Assembly (NCBI GenBank): GCA_905183005.1
Contig: CAJJDO010000088.1
Span: 124,001 to 188,000, forward strand
Direction of reading: 5' to 3'
Length of the DNA: 64,000 bases
Origin: Paramecium pentaurelia
Lineage: Eukaryota > Ciliophora > Oligohymenophorea > Peniculida > Parameciidae
The notes below the pieces were generated by a model that worked only from the letters and a program-made list of their open reading frames with translations, made no database searches and was not told the origin of the DNA. Shown piece by piece: positions 47,957 through 60,847 of this stretch; the first letter of the stretch is position 1; the number at the start of each line of letters is the position of its first letter. A program made the position numbers and the translations under genes.

Positions 47957-48744
47957 ATGTCATCTGTACCTTCTATGAATTTGTTCAGTGGACCAGAAAT
48001 CTAAAAGACTAGATCAATATATCGTCCTTTTGGAACCTATGAATCTAATTACTATTCATTACCTCCAAAATCAATATATCCAGAAAACTATTATTCTATT
48101 CCATCTTATCATTAATATTTAGCACATCAAGAAAGACCAGATTATAATTAATCCTATCCAGAATACATTGACAAAGAGCACTACGTTCCTATTAAAAATG
48201 AAAGTCCTTTTTAAACACTCTAAAAATATGAAAAAACAAATCCAACTCCTAAAGATGCTTTTATAACTCCCTATCGACCAAAAGTATTAACAGATGAAGA
48301 AATACAAGAGCATGTTCCTATAATTGATTTAATGATTGAATAACAAAGATTCTACACTCATTTTTCAGATCATGGTCTACCTAAAGGGTATGTTGAAAAA
48401 GATTATCAAAGAGAATTAGAAGACAGATATAACAGAGATTTAAATTAACAAATTAATAACGGTTTTAAACTATAAGAAACTAGAACTAAAAAAGAAATAG
48501 ATGAATTTTATAGAAATATCAAAGTTGCAGTTGATGAAAGAGGAAGAATTTAAATTAATAATATTAAATAGCCATAATAAAGTTAAAAGCTAAATTCCAC
48601 AATTTATAAAACAACTGAAGACACTGTTAAAGTAGGTAGCAATTTGTAAACATTTGATAATAATGCTTATCAATAATCTAATAAATAATAAGGATAACAT
48701 ATTAACCCATTTGAAGGATCTTTTAATCCATATTCGTAAAATCC

Positions 48745-48778
<34 letters not shown>

Positions 48779-48910
48779 TAATAATAATAATAACTACTTC
48801 AAACAGAGGATAAAGCTCCATCTGAAAAGAATTCTGTTGTAATACCTGGTGATTCAAATTTATAATAATCGCAACTTGAATAATCAAAAGTAATTACTAG
48901 TAATGATTGA
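47957..48910 (+). CDS. Hypothetical protein with polyQ tract, 317 aa
   Basis: Intronless frame from ATG at 47957 (MSSVPSMNLFSGPEIQKTRS) to TGA at 48908-48910. The N-terminal third is Tyr/Pro/Ser-rich (YRPFGTYESNYYSLPPKSIY). Residues about 110-215 are more conserved-looking and charged (TDEEIQEHVPIIDLMIEQQR, YQRELEDRYNRDLNQQ). A glutamine run starts near residue 264, and the end is polar. No family recognised. A cytoskeletal or scaffold role would be a guess. Its 3' end lies 19 bp from the convergent membrane-protein gene. Confidence 0.7.
48746..48795. repeat. TAA microsatellite coding Gln
   Basis: About 16 TAA units with one AAC interruption, in frame within the 47957-48910 gene. Confidence 0.85.
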
Positions 48911-48929
48911 TATATAAATATTATTATAT

Positions 48930-51282
48930 TCAACAAGTTTTTGGATATAAATTATTGTTATCAATTTCTTAAACTATTTTAAAATTACCATGATTATCTA
49001 TGCATAATATTTTCAATATTTTTGATCTCTAATAATTTATATATTTTGTATTAGATATTCCATTATAATAAATATTTATAGACAAATACAAAGAATTATA
49101 ATTATCTACTTCATAATCTTGCAAAAATATTATTGTATTATATATATATTCTTAGAATTAGAGTAAAGAATCTAATTATATTAAATAATGATTACAATTT
49201 TTGCTTTATTTACTTGTAATATGTCTACAACCAGTAAAATAACCTCCAACTTGGCAATTCACATTTTTTCCTATTTTTTGGTTTGCGATTAAGTAAACTG
49301 GAATTTCTTATTCATTTTACCATTTTATTATAATAGTAAACTTATTTCTATTCAATCTATAAGGATTAACAGTCAATTTATCTTCTGTAATTAAGAAATT
49401 TCCACAATAATCAAAATATTTTTAATTTTAAAATAGAATTGTAAGGTATGATCCTTTTTTGATATTATAGATTATGTTTTCATCATCTACTGATTATTCA
49501 AAATAAGGTTGATTTTCTATATGAGAACATTATATGAATTCTTTATATATTCTTAAAGTTCCTTTTCGAATTATTCTATTACTTAATATATCAACCAATT
49601 TTAATTCAACATTTAATAATTTAAATTATTATTAAAAATTACTTTAAAGTAATCTATTATTTTATTATTTAACTTATTCAACTAAAAATTCCATTTAGAT
49701 TTAAGAATTATCAGAACATACTTAAATATTATTAAGTCCTTAAATAACTTAATTTTTATTTCCTTTAATAACTAATTATTGATGAATATCATTTTTATTG
49801 AAATATTGATTTGTATACTCTTAATTAAATGTTTTTACAAAATTTGGTTCTAATTATTTAAATAAACTATTTTCACTTGTTAAAGCGACAAAAAATTCAT
49901 ATTATTCACAACTTGTATCACAATTAATAGCTTAAAATTCATGTATTGCTTATAATTTATTTATTGTTGAACAATCTTATAAATTAAGACTATTTGTAAT
50001 TTAGTTGAAATTCACTTAATTAAATTCAGGTAACATATCAGATTCAATTGAATAATCCATAGACGGCTAAATCTAAATCTTTGGTAAAGGTATTGATTCT
50101 AAAAGAACAATTCCAATTATTGTTGTTAAAAAAAATAAGCTTATAACTATCTTCTAAGTTAATGGATTAAGCAACTTACTGATTTAATATTTAACTGAAA
50201 CTGTATACATAGCATATGTATTCATAAAAAGCAAAGATGCTTCAAAAAGAAATACTAAACCTAATTATAAATTTAGATTCTTGATATAATTTATTGCTTT
50301 TTCTTCACAATTTTATGATAAACATTTAAGTTCATTATTAAATTCCCAGGCCTCTACTTAATATACTAATTGGCATTCATCATTTTTTATGTATTTAGTA
50401 CAACCCAAATTCCCAATTATATCATTGTGTAATGCTCGTAATGGCAATTAATCATTAACAGGAACCCAAAATTATCCATTTCTAATTACTAAGCAACCAA
50501 AAACTGTATGCAAGATTGATAAAAGTAAGAACACAGTTCCAAATATATTATAAGCCTTTTTATTGCCCATATAATTGAATAGCATTGAAATAGCCAAAAA
50601 TATAAGAGTAGGAATTTAAAGTAATGTATTCCATTCGATCCAATAATCAGCTGTTTATATTTATTATGGTAATTCTTATACCTAATATATTTGAATCCAA
50701 CTCAAAAATATCACAAGGGAAAGTGTAAGACTTTTATAATATTATATTGAATACCTTTAGAAATAAATTGATAATCTTAGTACATTTGGTGATTTACAAA
50801 AATAACTATTGGTTATTAAAATTACAATTTATATTAAAATTTAAAGTGAAAATCCAATTGTTATTAAAAAAATGAATAAATCCTGAATTGTTTGTTCTTG
50901 TATTGTTATTAGTAAGAACCCCATAAATTCATAAATAAAAACAGTAGTTAAAGTGACACTGAAAACTAATTAAAATCTTGTTAAGAAATTGTTAGTAGTT
51001 TCTATGTGTTGTTATTATGCTTAAATAGTTTTTCTATTTTAATCATAGGACCAATACATTCTCTAATTTACTTAGAATGGCTTACAACAAAAGTGAATAA
51101 ATTATTCCGATTCCATCAACTATCATATAATTAATAAACCCTAGATGCAAGTACATTAATCCTCCTGAAACAATTAACTGTAATAGACTAAAAAAGAATA
51201 TTATTTTGATTCTTCTAAATATGATATCAATATCATCAGAATCCAAATCCTCTATTTCTTAATTTGGCTGTTAATTTATCAT
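48930..51282 (-). CDS. Large multi-pass membrane protein, unknown family
   Basis: TGA at 48930-48932. An open frame runs from there to about 51140 (over 700 codons), preceded by an N-terminal exon from ATG at 51280-51282 (MINQQPNQEIEDLDSDDIDI). The two frames differ by one base, so an intron of length 3n+1 is needed; a 25-nt GTAAGC...GAG candidate lies near 51078-51102, with a poor acceptor. The N-terminal half has about eight hydrophobic helices (FFSLLQLIVSGGLMYLHLGF, VTLTTVFIYEFMGFLLITI, TLSLVIFLSWIQIY, ILHTVFGCLVI, LGLVFLFEASLLFMNTYAMY, KIVISLFFLTTIIGIVLLES). After the last one follows about 350 residues with paired Cys (NCDTSCEQ, NCQVGGYFTGCRH), suggesting a lumenal or extracellular domain. 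I do not recognise it. Confidence 0.65.
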
Positions 51283-51311
51283 ATTAATATTAATTAATAT
51301 ATATAATGTTT

Positions 51312-54303
51312 TCACATTTTCAATTGCATTTTTAGCAATCTATTTTCTTCTTTAACTATATTACAATTTGCCTATTCTATATGCAACAATTGTAAATTGG
51401 ATTTTAATTGAAATTATTTAGTTTCGAATTCTTACTCACATTGCTAAAATATTAATATTAATATATATACATCCAAAAATTCGAAATATGATTTTATTTT
51501 CTCACTTATTGTTCCTTCATTTTGAATTTGATAATTACAAAATCTCTTTACATTTATATTCTTAAAAAAATCCTCTAATATTTTAGTTTCATCAAATAAT
51601 TATTGATATTCTCTTTCCTTTTTATCTAATTATTATTTTAATTGATTTGTAATATTGATATCTTTTCTTAATTTATTTATATCAACCTAATACATAAGTT
51701 TTTCTTCATATTTTTTTTACATTATATCTTTCTCCTCTTATAGCTATTTGTACTATCTTTATAAAGTAGCTAAATCAGTATTAAGTTTTTAATTAGCCTT
51801 CTATAACATAAGAACATTATCTGATAACTTCTTTTACTTATTTTCATCTGTCTCATTTTGATTATTACATTGAATCTATTATATTGTTTATTCTAACTCT
51901 GTTTTTAAATTCGATAATTCAATCTTGGCTGTACGTAGTCTTTGATATTAATTAAAAATACTTATCAATTTCCTCCAATGACTTTTATTTTTAAGTTTAC
52001 TCTAATTTCAATTCAGATCTTAGTTTTAATACTTCATTTTCTTTCATTATTAATTTTTGATTAATTATATCAAAACTATCTAAAAATTTACTTAATTTTT
52101 CTTTTTAAAATTTAAACTCTTATTATAATTATCCATACTTTTAGACTTCTTCTTAATTTACTTTATTTTTTTCTATTTCTTGTTATAATTCTAAATTTTA
52201 TCTTTTAACTTCATCCAAATTAAACTAAGTTTAATGAAATAAATCTGAGTAATAAATTTTCTATTCATTTAATAATTAAGATTCTTATTATTATTTATTA
52301 AATTGTTACTTAACATCTTGAAATTTTGATAAAACAGCCTACTTAATAAAATCATTTGTCAACTTACTCTCTTCTAATTCCATTGTAGCATTTAATTAAG
52401 ATAAGAATTCAATTTATTTTTATTCCATTTATATAAAATTCTCTTTTTCTTTTTTTAATATTTTTAAAGATTTTAGAAATTTTTTTGACTTAAATTATGT
52501 TCTTCTTTTACATTTTAAAAGCTCTTTCAATTAATCTTCAATCAAATTTTCTTTTTAAAGTATTTAATCTTTTAAATTTATACATTCTAATTATAATTTT
52601 TCAACTAAAGATTTATTGAATTCAATTTCATTTTATAATCTTTCAATTTCTCCACTCTAAAATTCAATAGTTTATGCATCAGTATCCATTTAATCTTTAT
52701 TAATTTATAATTAATCATTAAGTTCACATATTTTATTTTCAAGTTCTTATAATTATTAAACTTTATCTTCTTAAAATGTCTCTAATTAAGTTTCATACTT
52801 TTAGATTAATTAAACTTATTCTTTGAATTAATCCATTAATATTTCTTTATCTTTTTATAGTATTTATAAATTCTACTCTTATTATGTGATAATCAATTAT
52901 TATTCATTTCTTCTATGTTTCAAAATGGTTTCTTCCTATTATAATTCCATAATTCTTTAATTTAATAATTCATTTTTATATTTCAAATCTTTTTAAATTT
53001 CTAATGCCTATTCCAATTATAAGTCTTTATCTTACATACCTAATTGCGAACATTTATGATTTTTAGTATTATAATCTTCCAATTCAGTTATTCTAGATTC
53101 ATAATACTCTTTCATTTATTTAAGTTCTTTTGTCAATTAATCTTAATATTAACCACTTTCATTTAATTAATAATTTAAAGTATTTATTTTTGAAACTAAT
53201 TCAACTTCCTTTTATTTTTTTGGAATAATCTCAGATTAAAAAACAGATTATTATAATTCATTTTTCAATCGTTTTATTTCTGCTTTCAAAGATTCCAAAT
53301 TACCACCAACTTCTTCATTTACTATAGCTTAATTCTTAATATTTTTGGCTCTTGAAGCAAATTTTAATGTTCCTAAAGTTTCTTAAAAGGAAGAACTAGC
53401 TGCAGATATTGTTGCTATCATAACAGTTTTAGAATTTCCTCCTAAACTTTCTCTTAAAAGAAATGTCAATTTACTATCTCTATAAGGTATAAATTTCTTT
53501 GGATTTTCAGCCAAAGAATTAATTACTAAACCTAAAACAGTAAGAGATTTATTAATATTAGATGCCTCTTTTAATCTTTCTCCAGTAGCTGCTGTTAATT
53601 TTTATCTTTCACTTCCAGCCAAATCAACAAAATTCAATTTACTTCTTCTTGTATACATTCCTTTTGTTCTTTATTCCATTTATAAAGTGAATATAGAATG
53701 ACTTCTAGAACTCTCCAAATTCATTTATGTTGCAGATACATGTCTATTGGCTAATCCTCTTTACATTAAAGATAAAACATCATTAAATGATTATGCTGCA
53801 ATTTCTGTAAGATTTTCAACATAAACTCGTTTAGAATCTTCTCTAATTGTTAAAGGCATAGGTTTAGCATCATTTAAAAGATCAATCAATTATTCATTAT
53901 AAATTTCTAAATAAGTACATTTGATTGTCCAATTATTCTCTTTTGGTAATTCTTTAAATAATTACTAAATCAAACGTGGTTATAATCCTAAATGTATACT
54001 ATCATTTGTAATATCATCATAACCTTTTCCTTACATTGTATAAGTTTTGCCAGCACCTGTTTAACCATATGCAAAAATACAACAATTCAAACCATCAAGA
54101 AATGATTGAAGTGTAGAATTACCAATTTTATCAAAGACTTATTCTTATGTTGAATCAGCACCCAATACATGATCATAAGTATATTCTTTCTTATTATCCA
54201 ATGTAATGGAATTAGCAGTTGTAGAAACACAAGCATTTGCACCTAAATGAGTTTCTCTATAATTTAATGGCCTAACCCTAACTAAGACTCTAATATTTTC
54301 CAT
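51312..54303 (-). CDS. Kinesin, kinesin-12/KIF15-like
   Basis: About 980-989 residues. Start ATG 54301-54303 (MENIRVLVRVRPLN). One 22-nt intron (51940-51961, ends AAG) is required; a 27-nt GTA...TAG segment near 51447-51473 stays open either way and may be an intron. The N-terminal motor domain (1-340) has the P-loop GQTGAGKT at about 80-87, switch I NLESSRSHS, switch II VDLAGSER, and the helix INKSLTVLGLVI with YRDSKLTFLLRESLGGNSKT. The neck reads ETLGTLKFASRAKNIKNQA. The rest is a nearly unbroken Gln/Glu/Lys-rich coiled coil, so a dimeric plus-end motor is likely. N-terminal motor, absence of a head extension and long stalk fit kinesin-12, but subfamily assignment needs alignment. It starts 52 bp from a divergent coiled-coil gene. 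Confidence 0.9.
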
Positions 54304-54355
54304 CAATTTAATGGGTATTTAAAAATTTGTTTAACGAATTAATTTAAATTAAAAA
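54304..54355. promoter_or_regulatory. Short divergent spacer (52 bp)
   Basis: The kinesin and coiled-coil genes start in opposite directions from this 52-bp A+T-rich interval, which must hold both transcription starts. Possible co-regulation. Confidence 0.5.
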
Positions 54356-56381
54356 ATGAATTAAATGGATGGATTGATTGAAGAGAATACATAATTAAAG
54401 AAAGCTATCATATCATCAAAAGCTGTTATATCAAGAAAGATAAGTAATATAATTATAACATAATTTAGATGAATTTGAAACTTTACAAGCTATTAATGAT
54501 GAATTAAAATTATAAGTTGATAAATTGAAATTGGAGAATAATGAATTGAATCAAAAATTTAGAATTGCACTTCATGAAAAAAAGTAAACTGAATAATAAT
54601 TTGATAATGCCAGCAAAAATTGGAAATTATTAATAGAACAAAAATAAAGAGAACTTGATGAAATCTAAAATAAATTAAGTCCATCTTTTGATTAAGATAT
54701 GATTAGAATTAAATTATTAAATGAATTAGAAATACCTCATAGATAATAACTAGATGTTAAATAAAATGAAATTGAAAAGTTAAATGAAATTATTTATCAA
54801 CTTAAAAGAAATTTGGATCTTGAAATTGCAAAAGTAGAAACAACTAAATTAGAAAATGTTAAAGAAATTAAATTAATTCAAGACAGATTTAAATTAGATA
54901 TGTCTGATTTATAACATTAAATAGAAGAACTTACAAAAATAATAGAAGATAGTAAAGATAGAGATGTAATAAGAAGATTAAGAAAAGATTTAGATGAATA
55001 TAAATTGAAATTTAATAATGCAGATACTGAAAATTAAGATTTAAGAAATGAAAGAGATAAAATAAGAGAAGAAAAAAATGAAATCATGATTAAATTTTCT
55101 AGATAAATAGATTAAGAAAGAAATGATAAACGTTAATATAAAAGTGATTTTGATAAAATACAAGTTAGAACCAGATTTATTGAAGATGAATTAAGAAAAG
55201 AAAAATAAAGAAGAGAATAAGTTGCTACAGATTTTGAAATATTGAAAACTGATAAAGATTAATTATTAACTGAAATAAGAAAGAAAGATGACACTATACA
55301 TTATCTATAAAGAAAGATTGGAGATATGGAAGAAGAATAATTAGAATAAGAATAAAAAGTTTAAGATAAATTAACTCGTCTTTATTAAGATGAACATGAT
55401 AAATATTTATAAGAAAGGAATAAAGCTGTTACATTATAGAAAGATCTTGATAATTTAAAGAAAAGATTTAGTGATTTATAAGATGATTATAAAATACTTA
55501 AAGATAGATACTTAAAGGAAAATAATGATAATAAGGATAATAATAAAACTTAAAATGAAGAAATAGAAAAATTAAAGAAGATATTATCATAATAACTTAA
55601 AGATATTGGTGATTTAGAAAGATCAAATAAAAATAGAGAAGAATAAATACATGATATTGAAAATGAAAATGAAACTTTAAAAAGAAGAAATAGAGAATTA
55701 CAACATAGAATATAATTAATTGAAGTTAATCCTTTACCCTCCCCCTAATAAGCATAAATGATATTTAATTAATCATAATTCCCTAGTTTTGCTTAAGTCC
55801 CTCAATATGCTTAATAGATATAAGAATAATATGATACTAAACCTAAATAAAATATTGTTGTTTAATCAGAAAATGAACCTTAAAATTAAAATTAAACTTA
55901 GGCATAAAAATAAACTATGTAATAAATTACAGAAGAAAATAGAACATTAATTCAAAAAAATAAGAAACTTAATAAAAAATTAAAGGAAGCTAATGATAAA
56001 ATTTTAGAACTTTCTATGAAAAATACTCTTTTAGAAAAGTAATTATAAAGATAACATTCAGTACCTTCTATTTCACATTAAGGATATGAAGGTAATTACA
56101 CACATTCTTAATCTCCTCTTAGATACAATTATGAAAACTATGAATAATAAGATACTAGGTAGATATAGTAAATTCATACTGATACTAGATTAGATAGATT
56201 TGATAAATAGGATAGATATAGTTAACCAAATTAAGATAAATATAGATCTCGAAATTAATCAGGAATGAATTAATAATCTAAATAGGGTTATTATAATGAG
56301 ATTCATGAAGATGATTTACTTAATAAAGTAATGATGTTAACTAATAATAATAATAATACAGGTTAGACTAAATATTGGTGA
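54356..56381 (+). CDS. Coiled-coil protein, 666 aa
   Basis: ATG at 54356, TGA at 56379-56381, one 25-nt intron (54444-54468). Residues about 40-460 are a continuous coiled coil rich in Glu/Lys/Leu/Gln (LQAINDELKLQVDKLKLENN, IRRLRKDLDEYKLKFNNADT, RRFRNRELQH-like end). A Pro/Gln-rich linker follows (NPLPSPQQAQ), a second short coil (ENRTLIQKNKKLNKKLKEA), and an Arg/Asp/Tyr/Gln-rich tail (RLDRFDKQDRYSQPNQDKYR). The architecture fits a basal-body, axoneme or intraciliary-transport structural protein. The divergent pairing with kinesin is suggestive, but no family is recognised. Confidence 0.75.
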
Positions 56382-56440
56382 CTTTCATATTTATTTAATA
56401 AAAACTTAAATTAACATATTTATAATTTATAATTCAAATA

Positions 56441-58885
56441 ATGTTTCTGTTTATGTTGCTATCATAAACATTAGCTTGTTCAGGTACACATATGAATATT
56501 ATCTAGATCAGAATTGCGTAGAATGTAATTAAACTACAATTTGCACTGCTTGTGTATCAATATTGACCAAACTCTTAGGTTTCTCCCCTAATATTAAGCA
56601 ATAATTAATGTGTTTCCAGTTGTCCAACAAATTATTATCCTGACTCTATAAATAATGTGAGATAGTGTTTAAAATGCAATGACAAATGTTTGGAATGTTT
56701 TAATGGCACACCATCTGGTTGTACTAAATGCATGAAGCCTTTGAGATTAATGTGTGGCAATTGTATTGATAGTGTAGCAGATTCTGGTTGTTCTGATTGT
56801 AGTTCTCAATGTGTAATAATACAATCAAATATTTAAGATAACATGTTTTGGCAGAACTTCATCTGAATGCTATCTTTGTAAACTTCCTAATTTCCATTCT
56901 CCAAACACAGACAGTTGTGAATTAATATGTGAACATCCATTATATGGAGATGTGAATGACTTCTAGTGTAAAAACTTTTGTCCTTCAGGCACTTATGGTT
57001 AACCAATCACAAGATAATGTTTGCCAAATTGTCCAGATCCTTATTTTAAAAATTAATTGAAGACAAATTGTGTGAAGGAAGTATACCTATGATTAAAATA
57101 TCAAGTGTCCAATAGGTACATATCCCTAAGATAAATCTTGTTTGATTTGTCATACAAGCTGTGAAACATGTTCTGGTGGAAAATCAACAGATTGTATATT
57201 CTGCAAAGAAGGCTTATATATGAATAACAAATAGTGTGGATAATGTGAGAAAATGTAATACTCAAATAATGAAACAAGAACATGTGTTGATTTCATTACA
57301 TATTCCTTAAATATTTTAGAAGCTTATGATTCAACAATAGTATTTGAAATTTCATTTTCAAGCAGCATAAATCCAGATACTCTTGATCTTAAATCTTAGA
57401 TAAATGTTATGGATATAGATAGTTCATAATATTAAATGTAAATAATAGTTTAAATAAATTAGGACATTAAGTTCTGTTTAAGATGATTAATTCTATATTA
57501 TTACTTTAGATTTTGATATATCTCATAGAAATACTTAAATCTTTTGTAATTTTACTAATAATATTATGAATGAAATTAATACTCCAATTCTATTTTCATC
57601 TGCAATTTAAGATTTATAAATACCTGCATAATTTATACCACCATAATAGGAAGCCAATAGTAATTCTATTAATACTTATTTAATCATCAGTTATTTATCT
57701 TATTTTTGCTTTTTGTTTCTACTTTGTTTAATTTTAAGAACCTAAAGAAGAATGTTTTACTTAATTATCAACAATTTATAATTCATTTAAGTAATGATTT
57801 TTATAAATTTTACTTTTTCAACACTTACTTTGAATTCTCTTTAACTTTTGGATATAGTAAATTTAAGAAGAATACCAGCATTAGGTATTTCATATGATGG
57901 TACAATTTTATATTTCTTTAATACACCAATTTATAATCAAATCCCAAATAATAATTTTCTTTATAATGCAGGTTATTATTATAATTTCATAGCTAATGGA
58001 GGAATATAAATTCTAGGAATTTTAATTATATTTTGGATTATATGGATAATTAGCTATATTTTACATAATTTATATTAGATCAATAATAAAATAGAGACAT
58101 TAAAGCTTTATAGAACAATGCTTGAAGGTAGTAGTGATTTGTTAGTTCGTGTTCATGAGTTTCTCTATTTTCCATTGATTCTTATTTCCATTTTATAACT
58201 TTGGGGATATGATTTTAGTTCTGATATCAATATAGCTTCATTTGCTTTGTCAATTGTTACTATATTATACTATCTATTATATTTCAGAAGTGTATACAAA
58301 TCATAATTTCTTGATATTGATCAATAAGAAATGGAAAATAAATATTTTACATTCTTTTCAGATTTCAAATAATCAAATGAAATCAAAAAGAATTATGAAT
58401 TTATTAATTACTTTTTAAAAACTAGTAATGCATGTTCCCTAATATTCCTCAATAGTTTTCCTTATATTTAATTTTCAATTTCATTTACTTTGATTTCACT
58501 CTACTTCATACTTTTAATACAAAGAAGACCATATTTAAGAAATATTATGAATTATTCAGCTATATTTGGATATCTAATTATAATTGGATTGTATACAACA
58601 ACAATTGTATCAGAATTAGAGTATCAAGCTAAAATTAATAATATTGCTATTACAAATGAAGATGTTGAAAAATAATACAATTTTGGATTATCATTTATGA
58701 TATTAATTCAGATTTTCTTAGGATTCTATGCAATCACTTTTAGTTATAATAAATTACAAGATTATTTGAAGTTTTTAGAAAAAAAACCAGATTGGGGAAA
58801 GAATTTCTTATAAAAGATGGAAAAAATCATGTTTTCAGATAAAATTCAAGAAGTAGAAATGGGCAATATGTCATTAACAAATTGA
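56441..58885 (+). CDS. Cysteine-rich surface protein with eight C-terminal TM helices
   Basis: 773 residues after five introns: 56484-56506 (23 nt), 56554-56578, 56813-56837, 57081-57105 and 57438-57462 (25 each); each is forced by frame. A signal peptide (MFLFMLLSQTLA) is followed by about 260 residues of furin-like/growth-factor-receptor-type Cys repeats (CLKCNDKCLECFNG, CGNCIDSVADSGCSDCSSQC, CHTSCETCSGGKSTDCIFC). A beta-rich stretch (about 300-400: FEISFSSSINPDTLDL) comes next, then about eight TM helices (ISYLSYFCFLFLLCLIL, ILGILIIFWIIWIISYILHN, FALSIVTILYYLLYF, FGYLIIIGLYTTTIV, FMILIQIFLGFYAITF). The layout is typical of a large ciliate family whose ligands are unknown; sensing or adhesion is a guess. 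Confidence 0.8.
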
Positions 58886-59273
58886 ATAATTTTAATTATT
58901 AATTTAAATTAATATTTTTGTCTAAAACATAAGATATATTAAGATATATTATGATATATTTTAACTAAAATACTGAATTTACTTAACTTAATATTTCATT
59001 AATAATTTAGATATTGATAACATATAATATCTGTAATTTTATTATATAATCTTGATTTTATTTTTGTAAGTGGATTGATTTTTACATTATAACATTAAAC
59101 ATGATTTATTATTGCAAATTAAACAAATAATCTTAAAATATATAAAAATAATCTACAAGATTTAATCATGTTTAAATATAACCTCTCATGATAAATTAGA
59201 ATTTATTACTATTTACTAAGAGAATCAATATAACACTTTTACAAAATATTTAAATAATATAAATTTTATTTTG
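58886..59273. other. Intergenic, no gene seen
   Basis: 388 bp of A+T-rich DNA between two plus-strand genes, with a small direct repeat of AAGATATATT (about 58929-58949). No supported frame. Confidence 0.55.
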
Positions 59274-59578
59274 ATGTTTCTTATGAAGCCTTAAACACCT
59301 ACATTTGGAGATAAAAATAATTCAAGAAAACCTCAGATTTAAATAAATGAAATTAATAGTAATTCTCGCTTTTATAGTATACCTACTCGCTAAACAAATG
59401 CTTAAAGCAGAAGTTCATCTTAAAGAAAAAAAAAAGATTAGATGGTAATAAATTATTTGAATTATAGATAAAAAAATGGAAAGACCTTTATGATGAATAA
59501 ACCAATTTTTATATGAGATTGTTAAAAGTCAATAATATTGAATTTATTGAGTTACCTAAGTTTTAACTATAAAAATGA
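59274..59578 (+). CDS. Small hypothetical protein, 93 aa
   Basis: ATG at 59274 (MFLMKPQTPTFGDKNNSRKP; a second in-frame ATG at 59283), one 23-nt intron (59445-59467), TGA at 59576-59578. Asn/Ser/Arg-rich first half and a short helical end (KKWKDLYDEQTNFYMRLLKV). The intron is needed to avoid an early TGA. No family recognised. Confidence 0.6.
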
Positions 59579-59753
59579 TCTATGCTTAATTAATTTATAG
59601 TATTATACATTTTGGTTTCAATAAAAATAAAAAATGACTAATCTGTTTTTACTTAAGTCAATAGATTATTCATTAACAATTCAAATAAATATAAATACCT
59701 ATTTTTCTTTTTTTTAGATAAAAGTTTTTCTTATAATTAAATAAATCAATAAG

Positions 59754-60077
59754 ATGAATCCTTGTGCATCTCTTTTAAAATTTTAACCAATCAACAATCT
59801 CAATAAAAGAACATTTGACTTAGATTTATTTGAATTAGAGAAAATAAACTTCTTAAATAAGAAGGATAAAATGATATCATAAAATAATAATTGTCAAGAA
59901 ATTAGAACACCTACATTTTCTAAAAGTCGTGAAATATAATATGACTTAAATTAAGATGTTAAGAAAAAAATGAAAAATGTTAACCTAAAATTGCTTAAAA
60001 GATATACTAGAAGTAAAGAAAGTGAAATAAACGAATAATCAACACTTCCTAATACTTAATAAACCATAAATTAATGA
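59754..60077 (+). CDS. Small hypothetical protein, 107 aa
   Basis: Intronless, ATG at 59754 (MNPCASLLKFQPINNLNKRT), TGA at 60075-60077. Lys/Asn/Gln-rich, with a helical acidic segment (LDLFELEKINFLNKK) and a basic segment (KKKMKNVNLKLLKRYTRSK). Like its upstream neighbour it contains a 'TPTF' motif (RTPTFSK versus QTPTFGD), perhaps coincidence. No family recognised. Confidence 0.6.
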
Positions 60078-60130
60078 TAAATGATGATAGACTACAAATT
60101 TATGATAAATGAATAAAAAATAAATAAATA

Positions 60131-60703
60131 TCACTTAGTTGTTTTGTAAATAAAGTTTGGATTTTCTTTATATTTTTGTTATAATTTTTATAGCCAAATT
60201 TACAATACATTAGCTGGTGTGATTAATACATCTATTTCTTATCCATTTATTACAACTTCCTTATTATAAGCAGTCATAAAATTATATAAGTTTTATGCTA
60301 TTGTCAATCCATATTTTAGCTTATTTTAAGCATCATTAGTTAATTATACTAGTTCTGTTATTTATTCATTAATAGGTTCAACACTAAGAACTAATTTTAT
60401 TTAATCTTATTCAGATAAAATTTAATTGAAAGAAGTAGCAAAAATATCTGAAGGCCTTTGATTTGCAATAGCTCCCAAAAATGATATACCATCAAAGGGA
60501 TATCTAGAATAAAACAAACACACTGCATATCCTTCAGGTATGGGATTAAGTAAAAATAAAGCAATTGAATGCACTTATTAAGCATTTTGAATATCCATCA
60601 AATAATAGTTTCCATTCATTAAAAATTAAGTCTAACTTAAGTATCCTGGAATCATGACTCCAAATGGTGCTTATATTAAATTAGAACCAATTTGATTATA
60701 CAT
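60131..60703 (-). CDS. HIKESHI: Hikeshi (OPI10) Hsp70 nuclear-import carrier
   Basis: 190 residues (human 197), intronless. Start ATG at 60701-60703. The N-terminal domain matches the family in order: FGVMIPGYLSQTQF, HSIALFLLNPIPEGYAVCLF, PFDGISFLGAIANQRPSDIF. The C-terminal part has QNLYNFMTAYNK and the end signature LITPANVLQIWLQKLQQKY followed by ENPNFIYKTTK. Hikeshi carries heat-shock Hsp70 through the nuclear pore by contacting FG nucleoporins. Full length and co-linear, so likely functional. Confidence 0.88.
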
Positions 60704-60847
60704 TTTATTAAAATCATAATAATGAAATAAAAAACAAGGTGTTTTCTATTTCTGAAATAGAATGTTCCAGGTTTTTCTTTTTTATTTAGAAGTCTTTTAA
60801 GTATAAAAGAAATTGAAAATTATATAATAATAAATTTATTATGAATT

